Shown here piece by piece: positions 33,701-48,700 of a DNA stretch of 64,000 nt (within the stretch, counting starts at the first letter, position 1; each line of letters opens with the position of its first letter). The position numbers and the translations under genes are program-made. This DNA is from Nemopilema nomurai. Lineage: Eukaryota > Cnidaria > Scyphozoa > Rhizostomeae > Rhizostomatidae. Location: contig ML133378.1 in the NCBI GenBank assembly GCA_003864495.1, positions 240,239-304,238 on the forward strand, read 5' to 3'. Under the pieces are notes generated by a model. It made no database searches. It was not told the origin of the DNA and saw only the letters and a program-made list of their open reading frames with translations.

Positions 33701-36700
33701 TCATGCTGTAAGCTCTTTGTGTTTTCATTTTCAATGCCGCTTCTCGTAATAGTTCTAAACTGTGATGCTTTTATGCTCAAAATGTTAATTGATAACTTTT
33801 ACGTCGTAGAATTGCAAGCTTCTTCTGTTATCTCACCACTCAGTAATTTGCCTTCAGCATGACGATAGAAGCAAAACTTGAAATACACACCCTCGTGATA
33901 TAAAATGACATAAGCAAAGGCTACCTCGTTACGCGCAAAACATGCGATAGAGTAGGAAGCTTTTCACTGAAATTGTGTTACTTTGAAGTGACCCCTTTTT
34001 GTTCTTGATGCAAATAAGTGATAAAGTTTTTAATTCCATATCAGAAAAAAATCTTGCAAAAATATTGATGGCTTATTGTTGCAGCAGTCGCTTTAATTTA
34101 GGCTTTCTTTTTCAGGCCCTTGATCTCTTAGCTCTTCACTTGCCGCCTGCAAAATTTATCCCGGAAGTGGTAGGTTCTTCTATATTTTTTTTTGAATTTC
34201 TCAAATTGATCCATTTAGGCTATTGAATAGAAGGGGGTCTTTAGGGGTGTCTCTTGGATTGTAATGGCATCTTTCTCCTAATGTACTACACTTAGATATT
34301 TCAAGGCGAAATGTAATCAATTGATTGTTCTAGGTTGAATCGAGGCTAAGCCTCAAATGTATCATCAAAGCCTTATTGAAGCATATCAGCAGTTTTTGGA
34401 GAAGATTTGTCATCATTTTCTCGAAAGCAGCTTCTTTTTCCGCTGCCATTCTCCATCAATTTGTGTTTTGACGAACACTATGATATATTGTTAAACTTAA
34501 CATAACGCCTCTTACAGATGGCGAGGATACATTTGTACCTTGGGAGCACGAGCGAATACAAACGAAAAGCTGGTTTCATTGCACTTGGTGTCCTTGCAGA
34601 AGGCTGCTCAGATTACATTAAGAACAGGTATTTTGCTGCATCTGTGAGAGGGGGCGAAATATGTCATGCTTTAAGATACCCGTCTTCAAATTCCAATATT
34701 ACAATTGTTATTATTACAATTAGTAATAACGGGCAATATTACATAGATTATTTATTATTATATCGATAAACATAATCCACCGACATCAATAATTTTTCCT
34801 CTCTCCTTGACCTTAACTGAAGTCTTTTTGTTATTAATGTTTGTGTACCGGTTCTCAGTGCTATCGTTTGTTTTGAGGTTCTTAATTTTGCCATTTTCCC
34901 AAAAAAATAAAGGTACCAGCTTCCTAAACTTAACAAACAATTTTCTATTTTCCAATTGCTTGTTTTTTCTTTGCAGACATCTAAGTGAAGCGCTGCAGAC
35001 TGTTTTCAAAGGTAAATGACGTTTTTAGATAAAGTCATTAAATAATCGTTAATACATTGGAAACTTTTTATTCCCTATAAAAACAGGGATATTGTGGTAT
35101 AAAGCTTGAAAATGATCTGAGAAGGCAAATAGGTTAGGTGTAGGGAGTGTTAAAAATCTTTCCCTTGAATACTGTTAGAATCTTAGCTGAAGTTTGATAT
35201 TTCGAAGACCATAAGGAGATCAGAAGCCTCACACACTCCCTATTGTAATTCCTGGTTTTGGAATTTGTTTTGCGCGATTATCTTGTTGGTAATAGAAGTT
35301 TCAAAACGAGTGAAGCTTGCAATCCAGTTGACAATTCCGTGAAGCATTTTCTTTACAATGTAGTGAAAGCATTTTTCGACTTTATGTTGTGTATCCTCTT
35401 GCATCGAATTCCTGGTTTAGTGGCCTGAATCTGTTTGTAGGGCTATCGGATGGATCATATGTTGTCCGCAACGCTGCACTATTCACCCTGGGCCAATTCG
35501 CAGAACACTTCCAGGTACTTTCCTATTTCCACGAGCGACTTTTCCCTATCCTCTTGCGTCTACCGGCTTTGTTTTCAATAACAACAGCAAAAACAATCTT
35601 TACTTCTGCATAATAAGATGGAACCGTCCTTCAGTCGCACAATCTCACTCTAATAGGACACGTTTAGTTTTGGTGATCGTTAATCGAAAAGAAGGTTAGC
35701 TTTTGGGTGTAGGAGCCCGTACATTACCTGCCAAAGCACTATCTGCAAATAGTTCACCTACAATTTTCGTCTTTCCACTTTTTTGAAAGATTAGTCGACC
35801 CCTTCTTCTCTATAGTGATGTCTGTTACATCATTAATATACCTTACATTGGCTGATCGTTTATTCACGGTCAATTATTAACTTCCATGCAAATTTCTCTT
35901 GTTAAGAAGAATGTTTTGATGTTCCAGGAGGACATGAACAAGTTTCATGCTGACATTATACCAGCTCTTCTGACGCAGATGCAAAGCACATTAATGAGTC
36001 AAGATCCTAAACAGCGAATAACGCTTACTCGGATTTTCTACGCCTTGGAATCGCTTTGTGAAAATTTGGGTAGGCTAAAAATTTTGTTCTGTGACGTTCT
36101 ATGTTCAATGCTATCATAATTTCATTGGTTTCATCATTAAGTGTTAATTCCTTCCCTAAGTATCCTTATGCCTTTTTACAATCATTTAGATGTTTATACT
36201 CTACATGGATCTGTTTTTCCAGCACACATGTAGAAACACCTTCAAAAGCTTTTGACATTTATTTACTATGAATCAATTTACAATAATGTCGACCATCCTT
36301 TAGAACTAATTTGTTTGGTTAACAGAACATGTTTTTTTATTTAGAGAAGTCAATTATCACTCTTTACCTGAACTCTTTGGTGGAAACATTTCTTAGTGCC
36401 ATTAAATCTTCAAAGGTATCTTAGAAATTACCGTTATTTTCAAATTTCATTATGAATCTAACCGAAAATGGCTACGTCAGCACCATGTGGAGAACAGTAT
36501 TATACTGAGAAATTTTTTCAAGTACAAACAGCAAGCAAATTTGGATTTATCCATTTAAGCAACTTTTCCATTTACGAGGAACCTGATCGCATGTTATCTT
36601 GATTCTTCACTCGTTTTTTTAGCTCTGAGAATGTATATTTTAAGTGAATATAATTCTGATTATAATTGAGACTATAATTCTAACTATAATTATAATTGAG

Positions 36701-39700
36701 ATTAAGTCTCCAGCCACATGGCCGAAAACAGCCGTCAACCTGGCCATTTAGATTACTTATGTTGAAAGTAAATATCTGAAATGTATCTGATATGCAAATA
36801 GAGTATCTTAAGATGGTGATATGTTTCTAGATTCTGTTTTCCTCCTTAGGGACTTTATGCAACTGAGCTTGCCGTCAGTGCAATTGGGTCGCTAGGTACG
36901 AAAGTGTCCCAAATTGGTTTTTAGGTCAATTATTGTGCGATTTAGGCCATCTTTAGGCGACGAAGTGGGGATTATTTACAGAATTAGGGCACTTGATATT
37001 TAGTACATGAATTTTGAATTATATGTTTTCTTCAAGTTGTTGTAATTCAGTTCATTGGGGCTGGATCGATAAAGTTAACTTGTCATGAAACTCTGTATTA
37101 CAAATTTATGTGGGTTGAAAAAGAAATTCTTCAACAATTTTTTCTTAAAACACTTTTTGTTTCGTTTATCATTTCTGTCGTCCACTAATGTTCTGGGAGC
37201 GTTTCATGTTGAATTTCTATTTTTCTTTTTCAGCCGCATCTGCAAAAGATCTTTTGTTGCCTTATTTTCCCAATATTATGAGTCACTTAAAGGTAGGTTC
37301 AAATTTGATTTGATGCAAAGAGAAAACAGTGTCTTTTATTACAAAAGCTTTTCTCTTAGCAGATAATTGTCTTTCACCTCTAGCTCAGACCCTGAGGTTC
37401 TCTTAAATAGTGGGGTTTAAATACTTAAAAAGTACTCTTTTTAGAAGATTGATAAACCCATTTCAATGTAAACAGGGATGTAATGCAATCTAAACGATTT
37501 ATTCATTCGCTCAAAGGATTTTTCTTTGTCGAATATAAGAAGCTTCTCCAGTCCCTGACAAAAATATTTTTCAGAAGCGAGAATGAAGTATGGTTTTTTT
37601 GTTCGTTTAGGATTTTCTGGAAGAGCCTGCAACATTTGAAACATCAAGTTTGCAAGCGCAGGCGATCGGTAAATCAAGTGCTCTTTTGTACTGTCTGTCT
37701 TATGAAGACGCATTTAAATGTCTTGTGGATTTGCAGTGATAGGCAAAATGTCTCTTTCTTAAAACAGTTTGTATCGTGTAATCGTGCTTGCAGTTTTATT
37801 TCTAATTTTTTATCCTTGCCTTTGCGATTTGACCATTGCCCTTGCTTTATGACCATTGCCTTTTCTTTATGACCCTTGCCTGTGCTTTTTGACCCTTGCC
37901 TTTGCTTTATTACCCTTGTCTGTGCTTTTTGACCCTTGCCTTTATGACCTCACAGATACTCTTGGTGCTCTTGCACGAAATATTGGTGAAGAAAACTTCA
38001 AGTGCATGGCGGATGAATGCCTGCAACTTGGCATGGTATGGCGTTAATTTGTGATTAATGATGAATAAGAAGGTCATCTTCGCAATGCTCCAGATCAAAT
38101 TTACCCTTTGCACTGATTATTTTGATGGCAAACCAAATCATTCGCCGAAAAATCACCCGACTTAGACCAGCCTACTTTTGGAAACAGCCTCCTTTCAGCC
38201 AAGTGTCGGCTAATGTTTCCTTACCCTCGGACTTTAAGAGTGCTTATCTGAACGCCCTAATGTCGCATAGAGGGGTCTTTTGGAATCCGCTTGTAGATAA
38301 CATACAAGTGCATAACATTAAACATAAAAAGTTTTGCTTAAATGAGCTTCATTTGTTTTCAGACGTTAGTGGAAGACTGTGATGATCCAGACGTCAGACG
38401 ATGCACGTAAGAGACTAGCTTCCTCTTCGTGATGTCATTTCCTGCAAATGTTGAATCTATCACTGATTCCACGCATTTTCACGAATGTTACCTGATTTGC
38501 AGCTCCCTTTTTACATCAAAGCATCCTCACATGCTAGTGCTTTATATGCCGATTTCAAAATAGTTTCCCAATTTATACCTGTCATTAAACTGTTTGTGTG
38601 ATTGTAGCGTAGGACTCTTTCTTCCTCCTTATCAAAGCATTGAATTTCTCTAATTAGTTCGCACTTTTTATATTATAGTAAATTATTACCAAATCTCTAT
38701 GTAGCATAAATGCATTTCTGTGTCAGCTGCAAAAATTGTGTTCATTTCCTTGAATTTCGTCTCTTTATTTTTCAAGGTATGCTCTTTTTGCATCATTGTC
38801 AACAGTTATGAAGAAAGACATCGGAAGGTATTTGAACAAAATAGTACCAAGGATGCTTGATTCATTGAAGTCAACGGAGGGATTTGTGGTAAGGCTTTGG
38901 ATGTGTACAGTTTCTTGTTATCTGCAAGATTATCATTTTGTAATCAAAATTTTATCAGATTTATAATCATAGTTATCTGCAATATTATTTAATAATGGTT
39001 TTATACACTTAATAATTACCAGGCATGAAAAGCTTCAATGAATTTCAAATAAAGCTATTTAGTGTCTCAACTGGTTTGATTTGAATTCAATGTGACTTTT
39101 CAAGAATTTTACTAAAGAATTCATGGTCGTAGCCCCTTTCTTAGCTGGTTGCAGTCTTCATTTATAGACATTAAGGCATCATCCTTTCACCTTCTGTCTT
39201 TTATTTTGCTTTTTCTTCCAAGACTGCCCCTATAGTAACACGATGTGGACAATCCATCAGACATCTCCTTTCTACAGATCTCCCAAACACCTCATTTCCT
39301 CTGATATATTCTCTACAACTAATCCTCCTTAATACCCACATCTAATGCCATACTCTTGTCAATTGACAGAGTTTAGCAGTCAAGGATGAGCCGACATTCC
39401 TCCTCGAGGACGATCTGACCGGAGAAGGTGATGAGGCAGATGATGACGACGATGAGGGGTAATTCTTTTAATTTGAGATTTAGTTTGATACTTAATCCAT
39501 AAACATCGTCAAAGCTTTGAGACATGGCAATAAAACCGAGTGAATCATTAATTGATCGCTGATTTGCCCATCATTATGTTTACTTTCAAGCATAATTTTA
39601 TTCGTGTAAAGATCTTTGCATCGCTCGGTGTTCACCTTTGTGTCTTCAGATTCCATCCCAATTCTTTCTTTGTAGCATTTCCCAAATTTTTAATTTTTTT

Positions 39701-42700
39701 AACTACTACCAAACCTGTTTTTCTTAGTTACACGGTTGAAAACGCCTACATTGACGAAAAAGAAGACACTTGCAATGCAATAAGTGAACTTGCTGAAATG
39801 ACAGAGTGAGTTTCTTAGCGAAGATTCTTCTTTCCTCTTGTTAAAGTAATATCTGCAGTTTTTTTATTTATATGATAATGCTTTTCGAGACTGCACTTAT
39901 TTCTAATAAGCAACGTCACTGATACCGTCTATTTGTAAAAACAAAGCACAGAAGGCTAAATGCGCCCAATAGTTTACCTAGACCACCAAAATGAACTATT
40001 TGATTTCTCAACTTGACATTCTAAGTGCAAACAGCCAATAGACCAACATTTGTTGCTGGGGAAACCTTCATTTTGATAAAAATATGCAAATATATTTACA
40101 TTGCTTATAAATAAACTCTAGTTAATAATTCATATTACGAATACGTTTTTGTTTTCAAAACATATACTTTTTTATTTTCCAGAATCACGTAACTTATGTA
40201 TTCTATAATTTTCTAATGTTTTCTAGTGTTTTATTACAACTACTCGAACGTTTTCTAATTTGAGGCCATCCTTTCTTTCTCCTTGACCACACTTCTCGGT
40301 GTTGGCATCTGTTGTTCTTTGGACAACGAGCCATGTATTTTCTCAGCAAACATCTCACCATACATTTCACTACGTAGTTGTTTCCTGTAACCGATGGCTT
40401 CTTCTCCTTGATCATCATCTGAACTCTCGCCAATATTGATATTGGAGAGGTTAAGAGTGTTGTAAGACGCTCCGAGGAAAGCGTTGTCATCGTTGATTCT
40501 AGATGACATGTTTGAACTGTAAAATTAAGACAAAAAATGAAACTCATGTTAACAGTTACTAGTTTTTTTGTGAATGGTATGTGTCTTTTGTTCAGGAAAA
40601 AACTCTGAAAATAACTTTTGTTTAGGAAGATCATCATCTCAAAACGTGTCTCCCTAACGTTCCAAGATGATTGATCTTATCTTGATTTCAGCAAAAAAAG
40701 GACCGATGTGTGTTTGTTCTTTCCATCAAATGAAGTTACAGATGCAACGAATGCGATACGAAGCATATCACACATTGAACTGTCTTATGACCTATGACCT
40801 ATCTCTAGTTTTTCCCAACTTCATTGTCGTCATGGCAAATTTCTCAAAACACATGTTGGAAGTAGTTCTGCGTTCTTTGCCGTTCTTCAGCTAAATGCCT
40901 CGTACCTGCTACACTTTGATGGCAATCTCCCAATCGACTGGCGTTGCTTGCAATCAAGAATTGTATGTAGGTAGTTCCTCAGTTGATGCTCTGGAGACCT
41001 ATTGTACCTAGGGTCATTATTGCATCCAAAATTTTCTGCATCTCCGAAAAAGAAGTCTTCAAGCTCCGCTTCAATGTCCGCCTCAATGTCTTCTTCAGTG
41101 CCTGACTGCATGTTTGACTTAAGTGCTCCAATTAGTGCATTAGGTCTGCACTCATCTTTGTCGTCATTTGCTTCCGAAATTCCCTACAACGAAAATGCGC
41201 ATCGATGCCTCAAAGGAGGAGCAGAACCCTTATGCCACCTTTCCATTGTTTATCAAAGCTCTACTTCTCAGGCTGGGAATATGAAGATTAAGTCATGCCA
41301 GTTTATCACTGTTATGTATCTTATTCAATGATTTTTATGACTTACAGTTTCTGGAAGTCTGTCGTTGGACAGCCCGTCAAATCTCTCTGCATACACTTGG
41401 TCTGGTCCTCTTTCTCGTGATTGTCGTTTAGCAGCGAGCATCTTGCCATCCGTTTCCGCTTCAGCTCTGTTTTTGTAAGTCTCCGTGTTCGCCAGCCGGT
41501 TTTCTTCACCCTCCTTTCTGCTTTGCTCGCTTGCTGTCTTGCGTTTCATGCGGAGTTCTCCGGTCGAAAGTCTTCGGGGTTTCGCTACTTTCTCGGTCAA
41601 TTCTTTGGCCAGCATTTCTCGTCGGAGGTCAGAATCCAGGTTCTTTCTTTTCAGCATTTCCAGTGCAACGTTAGGCCTATTTTCATAGCCACTGGTTTCA
41701 CAAGTCCAATGTTTTCTTGACGGCTCTGAAATTGGATAAAGCACGTGTGTTGGGTGTAGGAGCAGATGCTCAAAGCAAATGTGATACTAACCTATGCCAG
41801 TAAGGCCAACTTTCATATAATCAAAAGTGGCTTTGAGAAATACATTTTCGCAAAAAGAGATTTTTGTATCAGATTTTTGTGAAATTTGAAGAATTGCGGT
41901 CAAGATGGATCTTCTTAGATCGTCTAGAAGCACTAATTTCTCTCATCGCGTCACTTAAATTACAAGGAAACTGTACATATGCTATTTTTCCTGGAGGCAT
42001 ATTTAAGCTTGGAAGCTAAAGAAGCAAGTCTCATTGTAAATATTACCGTCAAACACTTTTTTCTCCGTGTCTTCATCACCTTTTGGCAGGTCATGGTCCT
42101 CTTCACTGATACCATTGATCTGTTCACTCGTTTTTTGATCATCAGCTCTGCTTTTTTCAGTCATCTCTTTTTGGTGTTTTCCCTTTCTCAAGAAATCCCA
42201 ATTATACATTTTGCTGTTGAGGAATTCTTTCATGTTGGCAAATGTCACTATTTTATTTGCTTGTTCTGCTGTTTGCTTATCTCTTCTGGAGTCAAGAGAA
42301 AACTTTCGTAATGGTGACAGGGTCGAAGACTTGTTTCTGCTGTGTACTATTTCGGAATGCCGTCTTACACTGGCTGGAAGTTGATTAACGTACTTCGCGT
42401 ATTCGTCTTTTGCGTCGCTACCAAGTACATTGTCCAGGGAAGACACGTATCCTTTTGCGAAGTAATCAATACAGGGCTGCTTTACTGATTCATGGACATA
42501 TCTGACCTCGTCCGAACCCTTGCTCTGTTTACTGTCATGAAGTTGGCCTACATCCAACTGCTCAATGCTGGTCGATCGCATACCGTCAACTGGCTCGTTG
42601 TGGCCACTTGTGCCATTCCAACTTCCTCTACTGTTATACACAACTGTCTGTTTGCAATGGTCTGAACCTGAATCGTTTTCTGACTGGAAGATACCGGAGT

Positions 42701-45700
42701 CTGTTGGGTCATTGTCGTTTGACTTCATGCTTGCCCTGCTATTGATGTAGGGCACATCGGTGCCTCTTTCAAAGGACCAACCAGAGCATGTGCTGATGAA
42801 GCACTCCAAGTCTTGGTCACGTGCACTTGCTTCCGATATTGGCTCAACCCCCCTGTCAGCTTTGGTTCAAGACAAAATAGAAAACTTGAATGAATATCGT
42901 GCGACTGTATCAGCTATTCAATGGGACGACAAAGAGTTTTTGGCTTCATCTGTTATACCATTTAAAATTTAAAACAAAAGAAGTAGATACGATTCACTGA
43001 TGATATTCAATTTTTAATTGATGATATTAGTGATTATATTCACTTATAAATTTTTGGCTGCTAAAAAATTCACTTATAAAATTCTATAAATTGCACTGTA
43101 ACATTTTAGCAGAGAGGAAAAGCTTTCCATGAAAACGAATTTTAGTGCCGAAATACTGGTCATCCACATTCTTGGTTGAATTGATGGTTTCTAATCACTC
43201 TTCTTAGCAAAATCTATAATCGAATTGTTATAAATAGCAAGCTTTACCTTTCGTATCATAGTGCACTTCTTCTCCACCTGAGTGTGTCCTCGTTTTTGCA
43301 ACGAGGCTCGAATGGCTGTCGCCTAGCTCTGCATCACTATCGTCATTTGTTGCACCGGTTTCTTTCCCGGCGTCCTCCTCGATCACTTCTAGTTCTCGCT
43401 TACTCGCCATATTATTTAGTTCCTCCTTCACTTCCTCTTCTTCGTCCACTTCGAGAAACTCAAAGCGAGAGCTCCGCTTTTTGCAGAACGCAGCTGAATG
43501 ATCGCTGTTGAAACCCAGCATATCTCTGGTGCTACCTTCATTTCCGCTTGCCTCTTCAAGAACTAGTTTCATCTGCTCCAGCGAATCATTTTGCGGCCCT
43601 ATTATGGAGAGGTCATTAAGCGAATCCTTGATTATAGTGAATCCTTTCCCCAAGAACTGCTCTGAAATATTATCGGGTTTCCTGTCATTTGCAAAGCTGG
43701 GATTATAAGCTCGTCTTTCCAGCGGATATCTCAAGGTAATACTCGACATGTTGTTTGTATTCACGCTGCAACTGCTCTCCCTCTCGTCCGCTGCTGCTAA
43801 TTGCTCTCTAGCGCCGCACTTGTTTCCATCGAAGAGTGTCTGGCTGGTGGAAAACGAGACGCGTCTTTTGCTCTTATCACGCTCCTCCTTGGATTCCAAA
43901 CATGATGCTGACATGGTTTGCGTATCCTAGGCGTTGAGAAATTTCTCACTTAACAAGAGAAGCTACCCACGGTTGTTGTGGTAAGGTAAAAGGAGGCAAT
44001 AGCTGAAGCAAAATAGAAGAAAAGTGTTCCTGTTGAGGAAGTGCGACGATCGGTTGTTTGTCGATAATGCCTGGCACAAATAAAAATCTTTAATACTAAG
44101 AAGACCCGTCTGTTTCTTTGCAAAAAAATGGGTCTTTCTTGTTTCTTTATCTTCCAAGCTTAAATATGTAGACATAAATAGGCTGTGGCTTCAAATTTCT
44201 TTTCTGGGGCCATAAAAGTGACTGTCTTACTCTTTTATTCCTCCTCAGATGACAAATTATTATTTCATAAGTTTTGTTATAATTTTATACTGCAATAAAA
44301 ATTTTACCAATGTTCTTCCTAGTCGGCACCTTGGGCTGCTTTATTTTGAGTTTTGCAGTGACTTCGTCAAATCAGTTTGGGTCGAAAACTTGTTTTCAAC
44401 ATTTGACTAGCATTGGCTTTATGACCCTTTTTACGGGTCCACCATAATTGTTCATTAAAAAATTATATTATTGCGTCTTTTAATTATATACTCCATCGAC
44501 TTACACCATTCTGGGGGTATGAATTCAAAACAATTATTGTCGAAAGCACAGAAGAAAAGCTTGCCTTGTTTTTGGGTGCTGCCTCGTTTACACACTCTGC
44601 CTTGCTTTCGAGATGCGCAACTTTTTCTGTCAAGTGCTTGGTTACCACACTCAGTTCCGAGATGCTGTTTTGCAAATATTTGCATTCCTCGCAAAGATGC
44701 TTGATTTCATCATTCTTCGATGCTTTTCTTTCCTTTGTCTCTCCCTCGACACACGTCAGTGTTTTTTCACCAGTAAATCGGTCATCTTTGTCAGCTGCTA
44801 TTTTGAGGAATGATCGTGATACCTCTTCAATTCGCTCCTGATTCTCCAGGCACATCTTCTCCAGATTGTCTACTCTGTTCACTAAACAGCTCACCTGATC
44901 CTTTGCGTTGAAATCAGATGGGCGATCAACGTTCTCCAATCCCGTCATGGTATCTTTTCGTCCGTCAGAATAAGCAGCTCTTTGGTTTCCCCAGAACTGC
45001 TCGCCATTTCCAAAACCTGGTGGTTTATTTTCTTGCCTACCTTTCCCTCTATCATCGTTTGTAGCCTCCAGCATTCTGGTCTGCAGATTTTCCTTTCCGT
45101 TAGTACGAAACCCATCTCCACGAAGCATTTCTATTTCGGTTTGCATGAATTGAAATTTATTCTCATACTCCCTCAGCCTGATCTCTCTTAGCTCGACGCG
45201 TGCTCTTAAGTCAACTGCTTCCTCTCTCGCGTCATAAAGCTGCTCTTCCAGATCTTCTTTTGAAGACGCCTCTTTTGCGAGCTCATCCTGGCACTGCTTG
45301 TTTGCACTGACAACTTGCAGCATCTTATTTCTCATCTCATTCAGTTCCACGGTCAAAGTAGCAATCTCGCTTTTGAATTCACTAACTTGGAGCTGCTGCA
45401 GTTCGTTATCTCGATTCTGCTCTTTTACTCTGTCGTCTAAATCCCCGTTGGCTCTTCGCAAATCTTCGTTGCCTGCATTAATCAATTGATTTTCTGCCTG
45501 CAGATCCGAGATTTCTTTTCTTTGATCCTTGATTGTTTCATTAGACCTTTTGATGATTTGTTGCATTTTCTCCATTTCCATGCTCTTTTCTGCTGAAACT
45601 CGCTCACTTTCTATAAGTTGCCTCTGAGTTGCTTGAACTTGTTCTTCTGCAATTTTCAGTTGATCTAAAGTGCCATTCTCTCTTTCCACCATTTCATCTA

Positions 45701-48700
45701 CCCTGCCTTTTAGAAAGATCTTCTCCCCCGATAATACCTTATTAATTCTCTCAGTTTCCTTCAACCTCTCTTGTACTTGCATGATCTTCATTTCAAATTT
45801 CCTTGCGCTTTGCTCGTCAAAGGCTTGGTACTTTCGACACTCTTCTTCAAACTGTATGTGCAGATCATCGCATGTTTTTTCTAGCCTTCTTTTATCAGTT
45901 TCGGCTATTTGGAACGCTTCTTCGAGTTTTGCTATCCTCCTACTCTTCTCTGCATTCTCCTGCTGCAATTTTGCGATATTTCCCGGAAGAACTTCGTGTT
46001 TATTGTCTTTCATGAAAGCTTCAAATGCTTTGTTTTGTGGCACCGCCTCATCATCTTCTTCATGGCCTATAAATCGGTCAATATTTACTCAGTTCAATAA
46101 TTACTCTTTTTCATCAAGAAAAGCCGAGATCAACATAAAATGAGAACGTATCTTTTTGTTCTCGAGTGAACTTGGCTATGTTTATTCTTTTTTATGTATC
46201 CTTTACTGTATTTCTGAATTTTACAACCAATCACTTACCCCGTTCAGAAAAGATTTCTGTGTGCTTAGTCCGCAAATGTTGCCTTAATTTAGAACTTGTA
46301 TCGAAATACAATCTTTTCTCGCACCGGTAGCAAGGAATACCTGCCTGTGCCATCTTCTCCGACACTCCTTGTGCGACTTCTAGCGTTTTTCTCCACTTGA
46401 TTGTTGGCAGGGAGCTGCGTTTATCTGACGTTAAATGCCAATTAGGCTATGAAGTCACGTGACTGGGAATCATTTGATAATGGATCTCAAAAGCTTATCA
46501 ATTAGCCAATTTAGTTGAATTGACTTCTGAAAACTGAGTAAAATCTGTTTAATCGCTCTATACTCTGTAAAAGGGAAAAGAAGTAGGGCCAAGTTCAATT
46601 TTCCTAGGATATCGAATCTTTGAAAAGGGCAGATATGCTGACTTGTGTAAGAGAACAATTCTGTCTCGATACCATTTTTTGGCCTCTTTCGACTGTTTGA
46701 TTTTGTCAAGATTGTAGCGTTATCTAGCATGTATTCCATTCTCTCCGCCGATCAAATACCCTGAAGTTGTAGTACAGCTTCGAACAGCACAGCTTTTCTC
46801 TGGCCACTGCCTTTGGTTTTATGCATTTTATGCTTCTCTCAAATGTTATCTGGGCACAGACTTTCTTTAAATCTTGAAGGAAATCTTGAGATGCATTTGG
46901 CTATTGCATTACTTTCAAATCCTAGTTGAAGTTTACATTCGAGTTTCGAGAATAAGTTTCGAGTAAAAGTAATAAGAGAAGAAATAAAGATTAGCACGAC
47001 TTTGTTAGAAGAGTGCCCCTTGCGTTTTCTTCAACGTAGTCTGTTTTTTTTTACTTTTTGAGTGTTGTTGCTTGTATTTTTCAGGGAGGAGTTTTTGCCG
47101 TACATAGAAGAGTGTTTCAGTGAAGTCTTCTTGTTTGTTGATGTAAGTTTTCGATCCATTTGAACTAAGTATGATAGAAATTTGCACATTTCATTTTCAT
47201 TACTTGTGTTTTTTCATATGTAGTTGAGTTACCAATATGCTCTTTTAAGCTGTTTGGCACCTTCAACGAGAGTGAACTATATCACTGATTCTGTCACGCT
47301 ACCCGAAGTTTGACTATCGTTAGCCTAACTATTAAACTTTGGTGACAGCTACATAGGGCTTCAAAGCTTTCTCTCAAAAACTACTCTTGTCTTCCCTGCA
47401 GCACTTGGTAAAAGTAGGGTCTCACTTTACAAGCTTTTAACATATGTGACATCGCGATATATATTTTGAATTTCGTCTTTACCTTTATGTGTTTATGTAT
47501 TTTTGTATCTATTCCTTAGAAAAACCACTATGATCTCAATTGAAATTTTCCACTTGCGCCTTAAAATGATTTCCATTCCTATTCGGTTTACACCCATATC
47601 TTCACTTAAATTTCTTTTCTTTCACTGCTTTGATCAAAATTACAATTTCCAGTCGGATTTTACTGAGATGATGTTTGTTGTTTCCCCCGATTTTCGAAGC
47701 ATGCTCGGCATTTTTATCATTTGTTGTTTATAGATAACTTCTTGCTCCTTAACTCACATATTTTCAGGATCCGAATGTTGGTCTGAGAAAAGCAGCGATG
47801 ATGTCATGTGCGGTCATGTCCAATGTTTTATATACAGCCTTGAAGAATAAGGGAGCGACGGATTTTGGACCTGGTAGGTATTCGAAGTTCCTCAGTCTTT
47901 CAAATGCTACTCTACGCTGTAATTGGACGGAAATTGTCGGTGAAGATGGCTGCTGGAGTAATAGCAAAACACGATTGGGTTTTTACAAACGGAATTTCAA
48001 TAGTGTAATTTACCATAGACATAGATGGAAGATTGAAATTGCTACAATCAAGGACGGATTCACCTGCGAATATATTGTTACAGGAAGGTATTGAGCGATG
48101 TAAGAATAAGAAGTGATTTAGGACGAAGAGAAATATATCCTTCTTGGACTGCTTCCTGTTGGGACGGATACATAGTACCTCATGCAATAAGAGTTCGTTT
48201 TTATGATTTGATTTAAAAAAACTGATGCTTTGATATGTTTGACTTGGTGTTCTTTATCGATGAATGGTTACTTCTTTTGACTCAGTTGTTAGTTACGTCT
48301 TTTTCTTTTCTCTCTTGACAAGTAATGACATTGACAGAGAAGACGTTTTCTGTTGCTTTGGCCACAGTGGACAATGAGCATGATCAGTCCTGTGTCATGG
48401 CTGCTGTCGACGCAATTAATCAGCTGCTAAAGTCATTTCAAGGAGGAGAGCTAAGAGTCAAAGAATTGGTTGACAAAATAGCCAATGCCTCTCTCACCCT
48501 TCTCCTAGGAAAAGTATGTTATATGGCCGCGCCTTTGTTGTGTTATGCTCCAAGATTGAATTTGGCTGATTGAAAAGCTACCAAATAGACCCTTTTTTCG
48601 CAAAGGTTTATTTGTTTGAAAGTGCCTTAGTTTACAGCAAGTTGAATAGAAATGTGATGTTTCAGCCGTGAGTTGTGTGATGTTTATGCTTGGACGACAG

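Noticed and set aside
44455..46143. Several plus-strand frames opposite the nested gene
   Set aside because: Antisense shadows of the long coiled-coil exon, rich in Ser, Leu and Phe as expected from the reverse of Glu/Lys-rich codons.
47798..48187. Frames on both strands around IPO4 exon 29
   Set aside because: Exon 29 read through into its intron. The HEAT-repeat frame with normal donor and acceptor explains the coding part.
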